Origin: DATBFG01 sp036558645
GTDB lineage: Bacteria; Acidobacteriota; Terriglobia; Terriglobales; Acidobacteriaceae
Direction of reading: 5' to 3'
NCBI GenBank assembly: GCA_036558645.1
Contig: DATBFG010000092.1
Span: 1-59,080 of the forward strand
Length of the DNA stretch: 59,080 bases
Under the pieces are notes generated by a model that saw only the letters and a program-made list of their open reading frames with translations, was not told where the DNA came from and made no database searches. This document shows, in pieces, positions 9,506 to 18,054 of the stretch. A program made the position numbers and the translations under genes. Position 1 is the first letter of the stretch. Each line of letters begins with the position of its first letter.

Positions 9506-11503
9506 ATGCATTTGAAAAAAGCGGGTAGGGTTATGGGTGCGTTGCTGCTGTGCGCTGCGACCCTGCTGCTTTACTCGTGCCAGCGCGCCAGCGGTGCGTG
9601 GAGTGGCCAGCAGAAGCTGATCATCCTCGGCATCGACGGGATGGATCCGCAGTTACTCGACCGCTTCATGGAAGCGGGCAAGATGCCCAACTTCGCGAAG
9701 CTGGCGCAGACGGGATCGTATAAACGTCTTACGACCAGCATTCCGCCGCAGAGTCCCGTGGCGTGGTCGAACCTGATTACCGGCATGAACGCCGGTGGAC
9801 ACGGCATCTTTGACTTCATCCATCGCGATCCGAAGACGATGGAGCTGTACTTCTCGACCTCGCGCGTGGAGCCTCCGAAACATTCGATTTCGATTGGTAG
9901 CTGGGTGATTCCCCTGGGGAGTGGAAGCGCCGAACAACTGCGCGAAGGCAAAAGCTTTTGGGAGATTCTCGATCAGCACGGCGTGCCGAATTCGGTGATT
10001 CGCATTCCCGCGAATTTTCCTCCAGTGCCCGCGAAGGGATTCACCCTTTCTGGCATGGGAACGCCCGACTTGCGCGGCACGTATGGGACGTTCTCGTTTT
10101 ATACCGACGATCCAATGGCAACCCCGGGCGCCGTCGAGGGCGGGCAGATCATTCCGGTGCAGGTCGATAACTCGCAGGTCAAAGCAACCCTGATGGGTCC
10201 GGATAACAGTTTTCGCAAGAATTCTCCGCCCACCATGGAGCCGTTTACCGCTTCAGTTGATCCGCTTGAATCGGTGGCGAAGATTGAACTGCAGGGTCAT
10301 GAGTTCGTCCTGAAAGAGGGCGAGTGGAGCGATTGGGTTCCGGTGGAATTTCAGCTGATTCCGTTCTTCGGGAACGTGCGCGGGATGTGCCGCTTCTATC
10401 TGAAGCAGGCCCATCCGCGGTTTGAGCTTTACGTATCGCCAGTGAATATCGATCCTGCGGCTCCGGCGTTGCCGATCTCGACTCCATCGAGCTATTCACG
10501 CGATCTGGCGAAAGAGGCCGGGGAGTTTTATACGCAAGGGATTTCGGAGGACACGAAGGCGTTGTCGGCGGGTGTGCTCGATGACAAGCAGTTTCTTGAG
10601 CAGTCGCACACGGTGCTCGAGGAGCACCGGAAGATTTTCGACGCCGAGTTTCCGAAGTTCCATGAGGGATTGTTCTTCTTTTATTTTTCGAGCCTGGATT
10701 TGAACGCGCACATGATGTGGCGGCTGACGGATTCGAAGAGTCCGAAATATGACGCAGCGGCGGCGGCGGAATATGGGTCTGCGCTCGAGGAGTTCTATCA
10801 GCAGATCGATGAAGTGCTGGGAGAGGTGCTGCCAAAACTCGACGAACACACTACGCTCCTTGTGCTTTCAGACCACGGATTTGCTCCCTATAACCGCTCG
10901 TTCAACCTGAATACGTGGCTGTTGAACAATGGTTACGTGAAATTGAAGAGTGGCAATTTTGATCCGAACGTTCCTATGGCGAACGTTGACTGGAGCAACA
11001 CACGGGCATATGGAATCGGGTTGAATGGTTTGTATCTGAACTTGCGCGGACGCGAGCGCGAAGGAATCGTACAGTCCGGCATCGAAGAGAATGCGTTATT
11101 GAACGAGTTACGGACGAAGCTATTGGCTGAGCGGGATCCGGAGAATGGGCAGCCAATCATCACGCGCATCGATTTTGCAAGCGAGGCGTACCAGGGTCCG
11201 AATGCACGCAAGGGTCCCGATGCGCTGGTCGGATATAACCGTGGCTACCGCGCCGGGTGGCAGACGATTCTCGGCAACTTTCCGTCGGACGTGCTCGAGA
11301 ACAACGACAATCCGTGGAGCGGCGACCACTGCATGGACTACACGCTCGTGCCCGGCGTATTGCTCAGCAACCGCAAGATTGAGATTGCGTCGCCAGCACT
11401 GACCGACATCACGCCGACGATTTTGGCGGAGTTCGGTATTGCCAAGCCCGACGTTATGGCGGGGCATTCTGTTTTTGCAGCGGACGGCGCAGGACGTCAA
11501 TAA
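9506..11503 (+). CDS. Alkaline phosphatase superfamily (type I phosphodiesterase-like) lipoprotein
   Basis: A 665-residue enzyme of the nucleotide pyrophosphatase/phosphodiesterase branch. The N-terminus is a lipoprotein signal ending LLLYSC (Cys25). IILGIDGMDPQLLDRF (Asp44) provides the first metal ligand; PQSPVAWSNLITGMNAGGHGIFDF contains the nucleophile region; VLSDHGFAPYNRSFNLNTWL and WSGDHCMDYTLVPGVLLSN supply the remaining metal ligands. It should hydrolyse a phosphodiester or phosphonate-type bond at the cell surface or periplasm, but the substrate is not visible. ATG 9506 follows AAAGGAAGC; the frame is open upstream to 9371, but a promoter lies there. A close paralogue is at 12596, and a 69-residue gene follows after 12 bp. 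Confidence 0.85.
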   Translation: MHLKKAGRVMGALLLCAATLLLYSCQRASGAWSGQQKLIILGIDGMDPQLLDRFMEAGKMPNFAKLAQTGSYKRLTTSIPPQSPVAWSNLITGMNAGGHGIFDFIHRDPKTMELYFSTSRVEPPKHSISIGSWVIPLGSGSAEQLREGKSFWEILDQHGVPNSVIRIPANFPPVPAKGFTLSGMGTPDLRGTYGTFSFYTDDPMATPGAVEGGQIIPVQVDNSQVKATLMGPDNSFRKNSPPTMEPFTASVDPLESVAKIELQGHEFVLKEGEWSDWVPVEFQLIPFFGNVRGMCRFYLKQAHPRFELYVSPVNIDPAAPALPISTPSSYSRDLAKEAGEFYTQGISEDTKALSAGVLDDKQFLEQSHTVLEEHRKIFDAEFPKFHEGLFFFYFSSLDLNAHMMWRLTDSKSPKYDAAAAAEYGSALEEFYQQIDEVLGEVLPKLDEHTTLLVLSDHGFAPYNRSFNLNTWLLNNGYVKLKSGNFDPNVPMANVDWSNTRAYGIGLNGLYLNLRGREREGIVQSGIEENALLNELRTKLLAERDPENGQPIITRIDFASEAYQGPNARKGPDALVGYNRGYRAGWQTILGNFPSDVLENNDNPWSGDHCMDYTLVPGVLLSNRKIEIASPALTDITPTILAEFGIAKPDVMAGHSVFAADGAGRQ

Positions 11504-11515
11504 GCAGGAGGATTC

Positions 11516-11725
11516 ATGTTTGGCTCACATAGGGTAAAGATCGAAGGCGAGTTGCTGGAGAAGGCCAAGAAGTGCGCCGATGCGGCCGGGTACGAGTCGG
11601 TGGATGAGTTCGTCATCCACATGTTGGAAAAAGAAATAAAGAAGATCCTGCCCCCCGAGGAAGGTGACTCGACCTCGAAAGAGATGATGAAGAAGCGGTT
11701 GCAGGGACTAGGGTATATAGAGTAG
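11516..11725 (+). CDS. Small conserved-looking protein between phosphodiesterase genes
   Basis: A 69-residue charged, soluble protein starting 12 bp after the phosphodiesterase stop behind an AGGAGG ribosome binding site. The first part (RVKIEGELLEKAKKCADAAGY, then SVDEFVIHMLEKEIKK) suggests a short strand followed by two helices, like a ribbon-helix-helix protein, but I do not recognise a family with certainty. The C-terminus MKKRLQGLGYIE resembles the MQKLASLGYVG linker after the catalytic domain of the sulfatase-fold protein at 7603-9303. This suggests a detached tail or adaptor of such enzymes. Tight spacing implies co-expression with the upstream enzyme. Confidence 0.72.
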   Translation: MFGSHRVKIEGELLEKAKKCADAAGYESVDEFVIHMLEKEIKKILPPEEGDSTSKEMMKKRLQGLGYIE

Positions 11726-11786
11726 GAGCTACCAGTCGTTTTCTAGCCGTTGTTCAAGTTACTTACGCGCGCGATCGCAACATTGG

Positions 11787-12599
11787 ATGAAACCACATTT
11801 TCATTTCATATCTGGCAACTTTGCCGCGGGACTCTTTCTGCTCAATAGCCCGCTTGCCATCGTGATCATTCTCTCCATCATCATCGGATTGATCATGGTC
11901 GTTCTTTTTTATTACACCTCCGACCAGGACGCCATCGCTGTAGCCAAGGATCAACTCAAGGCACAACTGCTCGCGGTGCGGCTCTTTCAGGACCAGCTCT
12001 CGGTCGTAGTTCGCGCCTACGGACGCATCATTTTTGGCACCGGGCGCTATATCAAGCTGGCATTCAAGCCGTTGCTCATCATTATTATTCCGATGACCTT
12101 CATGTTGGTGCAACTTGATTGGTACCTGGGATACTCGCCAATCGAGCAGGATCAGCCATTTCTGGTGGAGGTAAAGACTGCCGCTGCGGATACTGTGAAT
12201 GACGTCTCGCTACAACTACCTCCGGAACTTACGATCTCCGCTCCGGCAGTCCATGTGCCGAGCGATAATGAAGTGGTCTGGAGATTGATTGCGACCAAGC
12301 AAGGAACGTATGACGTAAATGTCGCGGCTGCGGGGCAGACCTTTGCCAAGCGAGTCATTGTCTCGCCGCAGATGAACCGCATTTCGCTGAGCCGGATGCG
12401 CGCTCCTTATTGGGAGCGGCTTTTCAGCTCATCGGAGCCTGCCTTGCCTGATAGCAGTCCGATCAAGGCGATCGACGTCAAATATCCAGAGCGCAGTTAT
12501 CAATTTACCTGGATGGAGTGGAACTGGATCGTCCTGTTCTTTGTATTGTCGCTGGTGGCCGGATTCATCTTCAAGAGCGTATTAGGAATTGAGATATGA
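11787..12599 (+). CDS. Unrecognised three-TM membrane protein in phosphodiesterase cluster
   Basis: A 270-residue membrane protein. Hydrophobic segments lie at about residues 17-42, 90-115 and 245-266. Between the first two is a charged helical stretch (AVAKDQLKAQLLAVRLFQDQ), and residues 120-240 look like a beta-rich exported domain. Short TM1, amphipathic helices, and a TM2 with KPLLIIIIP are reminiscent of the Oxa1/YidC superfamily including the archaeal DUF106/EMC3 group, but this is a shape resemblance only. The stop overlaps the next gene's ATG (ATGA, 12596-12599), so it is translationally coupled to the second phosphodiesterase, whose membrane placement it might assist. Confidence 0.75.
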   Translation: MKPHFHFISGNFAAGLFLLNSPLAIVIILSIIIGLIMVVLFYYTSDQDAIAVAKDQLKAQLLAVRLFQDQLSVVVRAYGRIIFGTGRYIKLAFKPLLIIIIPMTFMLVQLDWYLGYSPIEQDQPFLVEVKTAAADTVNDVSLQLPPELTISAPAVHVPSDNEVVWRLIATKQGTYDVNVAAAGQTFAKRVIVSPQMNRISLSRMRAPYWERLFSSSEPALPDSSPIKAIDVKYPERSYQFTWMEWNWIVLFFVLSLVAGFIFKSVLGIEI

Positions 12600-14740
12600 G
12601 ACGTACAACCCACAGCCGCATATTCGCCGCGATCCTTCTAGTAGCGGCCGTAATTCTCCTGCCGCTCCCCGCGCATGCCTATGCCGGCCCAGGTGCTGGC
12701 TTTGCGGTGTTGTCCTCGTTTTGGACGCTTTTTGTTGCGTTCCTATACTCAATGTATGCGCTGTTGACCTGGCCGCTGCGCTACCTGTGGCGCGTGATTC
12801 GCGGACGCAATGCTTATGGCAAAGCGCGGTTCAAGCGCGCCGTGATCCTAGGCTTTGACGGGATGGATCCCGAACTCGCCGATCGCTTCATCGGAGAAGG
12901 GATCCTGCCAAATCTCGCTAGGCTGAAATCAACTGGGACCTTCCGAAAGTTGCGAACGACGTATCCCCCGATTTCTCCGGTGGCATGGTCAACATTCATG
13001 ACCGGCGTGAATCCCGGCAAGCACAACATTTATGACTTCCTGGCGCGCGACACGAGCAACTATCTTCCGTTTCTCTCGTCGGCGGAGATCAAAGGTCCGA
13101 AGCGCGAATTGAAAATCGGCAAGTACGTGATCCCTTTAGGCAAAGCTCAGATCAAAGGCATGCGTAAAGGAACTCCATTTTGGCATTGGCTTGGTGAGGC
13201 GGGCATTTTTTGCTCGGTGATTCGCGTGCCTGTAACGTTTCCTCCGGAGAAGTTTTCGGGTGTGCTTCTCTCCGGCATGTGCGTTCCGGATCTAAAAGGC
13301 AGCCAGGGTACTTTCTGCTTCTGCACTACCCGCGCCAGCAGCGACAAGTTCCGCGAGGGCGGCGTACGAGTTCCAATCGAGCGCAATAGCAAGGGATATC
13401 ACTCATACGTCCCCGGCCCGGACGATCCAGTTGCGGCAGGAAAAGAGATGCGGATTGATTTCGCAATCCACCCCGACTTAGGCAAGAAAACTGCCAAGAT
13501 TGAGGTGGAGAACGAGTCGTTCACACTCAAGGTCGGCGACTACTCGGATTGGATTCCAGTGAAGTTCAAGTCCAGCATGGGACTTTCTGCGCGAGGAATT
13601 TGCCGCTTCTACTTGAAAGAGCTGGAGCCGGAGCTGGGCGTATATGTCACGCCGGTAAACATCGATCCCGGCCATCCCGACCTGCCAATCTCGCACCCGG
13701 TCACGTATTCGATTTATCTCTCGAAGCTTTTCGGACCGTATGCAACCCTCGGTCTAGCAGAAGATACATGGGCGCTGAATGAAGAAGTCCTCGATGACAA
13801 CGCGTTTCTAGCGCAGGCATACGGCAATCACGAAGACCGCGAGAAGATGCTGTTTGACGCACTAGAGAAGACGCCGAAGGGATTGTGTGCGTGCGTCTTC
13901 GATACCACCGACCGTGTCCAGCACATGTTCTGGCGATACCTGGACGACGACCATCCAGCCGCGCGTAACGTTCCACGCGATAAGCGGCCCCAGGTCATCC
14001 AGGACCTTTACAAACGCGTCGACGGCCTTATCGGCAAGGTCCTGAAACAGATCGATGATGACACCTTACTGTTGATCGTATCTGATCACGGATTCAAGTC
14101 GTTCCAGCGCTGCGTGAACCTGAACGGCTGGCTCTACAACAATGGCTACATCGCATTGAAAGAGGGCGTCACCGAGAGCCGCGATTGGTTCGAAGACGTG
14201 GATTGGTCCCGAACACGCGCCTACACCATGGGCCTGAACGGACTCTATCTGAACATCAGGGGTCGTGAGCGCTACGGAATTGTGGATGAAAAGGATGCGG
14301 ATGCACTCAAAGAGGAATTAAAGACGAAGCTCGACGGATTGAAGGATCCGGCTTCGGGCAGCGTTGGCATCACCGGCGTCTTCGCATGCGATGCCGTTTA
14401 TGCGGGGCCGTACATCGATAATGCTCCCGACCTGCTGGTCGGTTACGGCGACGGCTTTCGGGCATCATGGGATTCGGTGACAGGTCGCGTGACCAGCACG
14501 ATTTTCGAGGACAACATCAAGGCGTGGAGCGGCGACCACTGCATCGATCCACGGTTAGTGCCCGGCGTTTTGTTTTCCAATCAGAAGATCGCGGATGAGA
14601 AGACAGCCATCGTCGATGTGGCGCCCACCATCCTCAAGCTGTTTGGCCTTAGGCTGCCCTCGCACTTCGACGGAAAGGCATGGACCTTGGCGAATGCGGG
14701 CGCTGCGGTAGGCCAGCCTACGACGTCCGTCGCAACGTAA
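12596..14740 (+). CDS. Alkaline phosphatase superfamily (type I phosphodiesterase-like) membrane-anchored enzyme
   Basis: A 714-residue paralogue of the enzyme at 9506. It begins with a signal-like segment ending PAHAYA, then a YAGPGAGF motif and a second hydrophobic segment (SFWTLFVAFLYSMYALLTW), so it is probably held in the inner membrane rather than lipidated. The catalytic marks are VILGFDGMDPELADRF (Asp88), PPISPVAWSTFMTGVNPGKHNIYDF, IVSDHGFKSFQRCVNLNGWL and WSGDHCIDPRLVPGVLFSN. The insertions and the EPELGVYVTPVNIDPGHPDLPIS-type region match the paralogue, which indicates a duplication followed by a change of anchor. The substrate is unknown. The last 23 bases overlap the convergent DUF4097-type gene. 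Confidence 0.85.
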   Translation: MRRTTHSRIFAAILLVAAVILLPLPAHAYAGPGAGFAVLSSFWTLFVAFLYSMYALLTWPLRYLWRVIRGRNAYGKARFKRAVILGFDGMDPELADRFIGEGILPNLARLKSTGTFRKLRTTYPPISPVAWSTFMTGVNPGKHNIYDFLARDTSNYLPFLSSAEIKGPKRELKIGKYVIPLGKAQIKGMRKGTPFWHWLGEAGIFCSVIRVPVTFPPEKFSGVLLSGMCVPDLKGSQGTFCFCTTRASSDKFREGGVRVPIERNSKGYHSYVPGPDDPVAAGKEMRIDFAIHPDLGKKTAKIEVENESFTLKVGDYSDWIPVKFKSSMGLSARGICRFYLKELEPELGVYVTPVNIDPGHPDLPISHPVTYSIYLSKLFGPYATLGLAEDTWALNEEVLDDNAFLAQAYGNHEDREKMLFDALEKTPKGLCACVFDTTDRVQHMFWRYLDDDHPAARNVPRDKRPQVIQDLYKRVDGLIGKVLKQIDDDTLLLIVSDHGFKSFQRCVNLNGWLYNNGYIALKEGVTESRDWFEDVDWSRTRAYTMGLNGLYLNIRGRERYGIVDEKDADALKEELKTKLDGLKDPASGSVGITGVFACDAVYAGPYIDNAPDLLVGYGDGFRASWDSVTGRVTSTIFEDNIKAWSGDHCIDPRLVPGVLFSNQKIADEKTAIVDVAPTILKLFGLRLPSHFDGKAWTLANAGAAVGQPTTSVAT

Positions 14741-15341
14741 TGTCGCCTGCGTAAAGGTGAACGCGAATGCTGTACTTCCCCGGCCCGTCCTGTTTAAAAG
14801 ATCGCCATAGGCCATCTTTTGAGACATTGAAAGCCGAAGCATCGATACTACCTGCTGTAACTGACGCCTCCCTGTGCCCGTAGTCCTCGGGACGGGCAAT
14901 CTCAATGTCCAAGTCGCCTGCGCGAAGTGCGACGTCTTTGTCGCCTTCAATTCCTTTGATATCCAAATCGCCGGCGCTCAAGCGGATCCATAGGTGCGAC
15001 TTATGGGGCACCTGGATCGTCGCATGGAAATCGTTATGCGGAGTGTTCTTGACCCAAACTTCGGCATTCGATCCGGAGGTCTTAAAATTGACATGGATGT
15101 TCTTCAGGTGCTCCGCATCTTTGGCAGAATAGGTAACGACAATGTCTGTCGAGTCAGTTCCTTCGACCGTGTAGTCACCCGCTTCCATGTGCAGACGAAT
15201 CGAGCCGTCAGAGACGAACTTCTGTTGCACCGTTGCTTCGTTGTCCTTCGATGGGCTCGACTGCGCAAATCCCAGAACAGCGGAAGCCAGCCATAATCCA
15301 AGGCAGGTTATCCAGAACGCTGCCATCGCATGTTTCTTCAT
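14718..15341 (-). CDS. Exported DUF4097-like (beta-strand repeat) protein
   Basis: About 207 residues from ATG 15341 (codon 5 of the open frame), chosen because GAGGTG precedes it by four bases; an upstream GTG at 15353 has no such site. An N-terminal signal peptide ends near VLGFAQ. The rest is a repetitive beta-strand pattern typical of DUF4097/putative adhesin proteins: LHMEAGDYTVEG, IRLSAGDLDIKG, ALRAGDLDIEIA, ASVTAGSIDAS, VHLYAGDITL. Such proteins are exported and of unknown role, and are often next to regulators. It converges on the phosphodiesterase gene with a 23-bp overlap and diverges from the phoB-like gene. Confidence 0.8.
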   Translation of the reverse strand: MKKHAMAAFWITCLGLWLASAVLGFAQSSPSKDNEATVQQKFVSDGSIRLHMEAGDYTVEGTDSTDIVVTYSAKDAEHLKNIHVNFKTSGSNAEVWVKNTPHNDFHATIQVPHKSHLWIRLSAGDLDIKGIEGDKDVALRAGDLDIEIARPEDYGHREASVTAGSIDASAFNVSKDGLWRSFKQDGPGKYSIRVHLYAGDITLRRTS

Positions 15342-15408
15342 CGCGCACCTCACCAGAGGTAGGTACGAGCGCCAGCTCAGGTTTGTTCCTTACCTTTTTG
15401 TAATGACT

Positions 15409-15431
15409 GCAGGCTAGGGACCCTAACCTGC
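15409..15431. promoter_or_regulatory. Palindrome between divergent DUF4097-like and phoB-like genes
   Basis: GCAGG-c-TAGGG-a-CCCTA-a-CCTGC forms a 23-base near-perfect inverted repeat about 40 bases before the response-regulator start. There is no T-tract on either side, so an operator is likelier than a terminator. The cognate protein is unknown. Confidence 0.45.
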
Positions 15432-15472
15432 CTCTCTAGTTAGCAGCTACTCGCGCCAGCTACAATATCCCC

Positions 15473-16165
15473 GTGAAACCCAATATCTTTGTGGTTGAAG
15501 ACGATCCGGATATCTCACGACTGGTCCGCCACCACCTGGAGGGCGCCGGCTTTTCTGTAAGGCTGTTCCCTGCGGGAAACACCGTCATCCCCGAAGCAGA
15601 GCGCCAGCATCCAGCCCTGTTCATTCTTGACATCATGGTCCCCGGCAAGGATGGCCTCGACCTCTGTCGGCAAATCCGTCAAACCCAAACGCTCGCCCCA
15701 ATCCCGGTTATTTTCCTGACGGCCAAAAGTGGAGAAGCAGACCGCATCCTCGGGCTTGAGTTAGGTGGCGACGATTACATTCCCAAGCCTTTCAGTCCCC
15801 GTGAACTGGTCGCCCGCGTGAAGGCTGTGTTGCGCCGCTTCGAGCGCCCGCTTTCGCAATCTCCGGTGCGGGTCGGGGATATCGAAATCGACCCTGGTGC
15901 GATGACCCTTTCGGTGCGGGGCACTCTCGTCACAACAACCGCTACGGAGTTCCGCCTGCTCGACTACTTCATTCGTCACGTAGGAAGGGTCTTCACGCGC
16001 GACCAGTTACTTGACTCGGTCTGGCGAGATACTGCCTATGTCACTCCGCGGTCAGTCGATGTGTACGTTCGTCGCATTCGCGAAAAGATCGAGCCGGATC
16101 CTGAAAATCCCCGTTATCTGAGGACCGTTCGAGGCGCGGGCTACCGCTTCGAGGCTCCGAAGTGA
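15473..16165 (+). CDS. phoB: OmpR/PhoB-type response regulator
   Basis: A 230-residue two-domain regulator: receiver (residues 1-120, FVVEDDPD acidic pocket, phosphoacceptor Asp53 in LDIMVPGKDG, KPFSPRELVARVKAVLRR) and a winged-helix DNA-binding domain (RDQLLDSVWRD, RSVDVYVRRIREKIEPDPENPRYLRTVRGAGYRF). The PhoB name is supported by the PhoR-like kinase that overlaps it by four bases and by PhoU just downstream; no pst transport genes are in the window. It would activate phosphate-starvation genes. The start is GTG 15473, with a TACAAT -10-like box ending six bases before it and no ribosome binding site, so the message may be leaderless. Confidence 0.9.
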   Translation: MKPNIFVVEDDPDISRLVRHHLEGAGFSVRLFPAGNTVIPEAERQHPALFILDIMVPGKDGLDLCRQIRQTQTLAPIPVIFLTAKSGEADRILGLELGGDDYIPKPFSPRELVARVKAVLRRFERPLSQSPVRVGDIEIDPGAMTLSVRGTLVTTTATEFRLLDYFIRHVGRVFTRDQLLDSVWRDTAYVTPRSVDVYVRRIREKIEPDPENPRYLRTVRGAGYRFEAPK

Positions 16166-17880
16166 AGAATCGGATCTTCTCAAAACTGATGGCAGGTTTC
16201 CTGCTGGTGATCGCCGCCGTCGCTTTAATCCTGGATTTTTCGGTACGGCGAACCTGGGAAGATTCGTTGCGCCGGGAAATCGCACGCAATCTCACACAAA
16301 AAACCCTAATGCTGGCAAACCACGTCAATAGCGATCGCCAGCATTCTCTGCAAGACTTAGTGGCCCAGGAAGGCCGCGCCGCGGGAGCGCGCGTGACCGT
16401 AATCGATGCCCAGGGTAAGGTGCTGGCGGATTCCGAAGCTGCTCCGGACGCGATGGAGAACCACGCAGGACGGCCAGAATTTGTCGCAGCGTTGGGTGGA
16501 TCGGTGGGGACAAATGAACGCAAGAGCCATACCCTGGGAGTTCCGTTTCTTTACGTGGCCGCCCCGATCTCGGGCGGTGCAGTCCGGCTTGCTTATCCGC
16601 TCTCCGATATTGAAGCCACAACCTCCGGGTTTCGACGTACCCTGATATTCGGATCGACCGTCGCTCTTGTGATAGCCATCCTGCTCTCGGCGATTGCGGC
16701 CGAATGGACTGCCCGACGCTTGAACCGCATTATGCGTTTCGCCGACGAGATCGCAGCCGGTAATCTAACCGCTAGGATCGACGAGCAATCCACCGATGAA
16801 ATCGGGAGCATCGCACTCTCGTTGGACAAGACAGCACAGTATCTGCAGAGCAGCATTCTGTCCTTACAGGAGAGCCAGCGCCAACTCGAGACTCTGCTGA
16901 ATAGCATGCGGGATGCCGTCATCGCCGTGGGCCCGGATGACCGGGTACAGTGGGCAAATCTGAGCATGGACAAACTGGTGCCGCAGAGAACCCGGCTAAA
17001 GGCCCCCATAGTGGAGACGGTACGCGATCCCGATTTCCTGCAAGCGGTTCGCACAGCCAGTGAATCACGTGAAGTCTGCACGACTCGGGCAACCTCCATA
17101 CTTGTCGGGCGAGCATTTGACGTCACCGCGGCACCGTTACCCGGCGGCGGTTCGGTCGCTGTGTTGCGCGACTTGACAGAGACGGAGCGAGTAGAGAAAA
17201 CACGGCGCGACTTCATCGCCAACGTGTCTCACGAGCTCCGCACTCCGCTGACCTCCATTCAGGGCTACACCGAAACGTTGCTCGACACTACGTCGGAGAG
17301 CGATTCAACGCGGGAATTCCTTGAGATCATCCGCAAGAATGCCATGCGCATGTCGCGCTTGACTGAGGATCTGCTCACATTGGCCCGCGTAGAATCAGGA
17401 GAGCAGCGTTTCGATATGCAGCCGGTCAGCTCGGAAGAAATTTTGCAAGAGGCGGTTCAGAACTTTCGTGAGATTGCGCGGACCCAGGGGATTGAACTTG
17501 AGGTTTCGCACACTGCCAAGGGTGTCGTAGTCGCCGATCGAGAGTCGATCAACCAGGTGTTTTCGAACTTGATAGAAAATGCGTTGAAATACGGAAGCTC
17601 GGGCAAGCTCATCGTCCTGGGAACGAATGCATCAGTGGAATCCATCGAGTTTTATGTACGGGATTTCGGCCCAGGCATTCCCTACGAACATTTGAAGCGG
17701 CTATTCGAGCGTTTCTACCGGGTGGACAAGGCCCGCTCCCGCGAATCCGGCGGGACAGGATTGGGCCTAGCCATTGCGAAACATATTGTCCTGGCTCATG
17801 GGGGCACGATTCGTGCCGAAAGCGAGCTGAATCACGGATCCACGTTCCTGTTCACTCTTCCCACTCTGTCTTCAGATTGA
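16162..17880 (+). CDS. phoR: PhoR-type membrane sensor histidine kinase
   Basis: A 572-residue kinase starting at GTG 16162 inside the end of the regulator gene. TM1 is at about residues 8-25, followed by an extracytoplasmic region, TM2 near residues 155-178, HAMP (RRLNRIMRFADEIAAGNLTARI), a PAS-like domain (LNSMRDAVIAVGPDDRVQWANL), HisKA with FIANVSHELRTPLTSIQGY near residue 355, and HATPase with NLIENALKYG, DFGPGIP and GGTGLGLAIAKHIV. It should phosphorylate the adjacent response regulator. The large periplasmic region is unlike the short E. coli PhoR and more like the Gram-positive/acidobacterial form, which may sense its ligand directly. Confidence 0.9.
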   Translation: MKNRIFSKLMAGFLLVIAAVALILDFSVRRTWEDSLRREIARNLTQKTLMLANHVNSDRQHSLQDLVAQEGRAAGARVTVIDAQGKVLADSEAAPDAMENHAGRPEFVAALGGSVGTNERKSHTLGVPFLYVAAPISGGAVRLAYPLSDIEATTSGFRRTLIFGSTVALVIAILLSAIAAEWTARRLNRIMRFADEIAAGNLTARIDEQSTDEIGSIALSLDKTAQYLQSSILSLQESQRQLETLLNSMRDAVIAVGPDDRVQWANLSMDKLVPQRTRLKAPIVETVRDPDFLQAVRTASESREVCTTRATSILVGRAFDVTAAPLPGGGSVAVLRDLTETERVEKTRRDFIANVSHELRTPLTSIQGYTETLLDTTSESDSTREFLEIIRKNAMRMSRLTEDLLTLARVESGEQRFDMQPVSSEEILQEAVQNFREIARTQGIELEVSHTAKGVVVADRESINQVFSNLIENALKYGSSGKLIVLGTNASVESIEFYVRDFGPGIPYEHLKRLFERFYRVDKARSRESGGTGLGLAIAKHIVLAHGGTIRAESELNHGSTFLFTLPTLSSD

Positions 17881-18054
17881 GATTGCTGAGTCAGGAGCTC
17901 GAAATTTTTATCATCCCAATACAAAAATTTACATCCGTTTAACCAGAGTACCAGTCAAAACACCTATTCTTTTGTCTTGCTACGCAATCTGCAAAGACAA
18001 GGAACAGCGGTAGGAATCCGAGGCCGCTTGGGCTCCTCCCGGAGGGACGAATAC

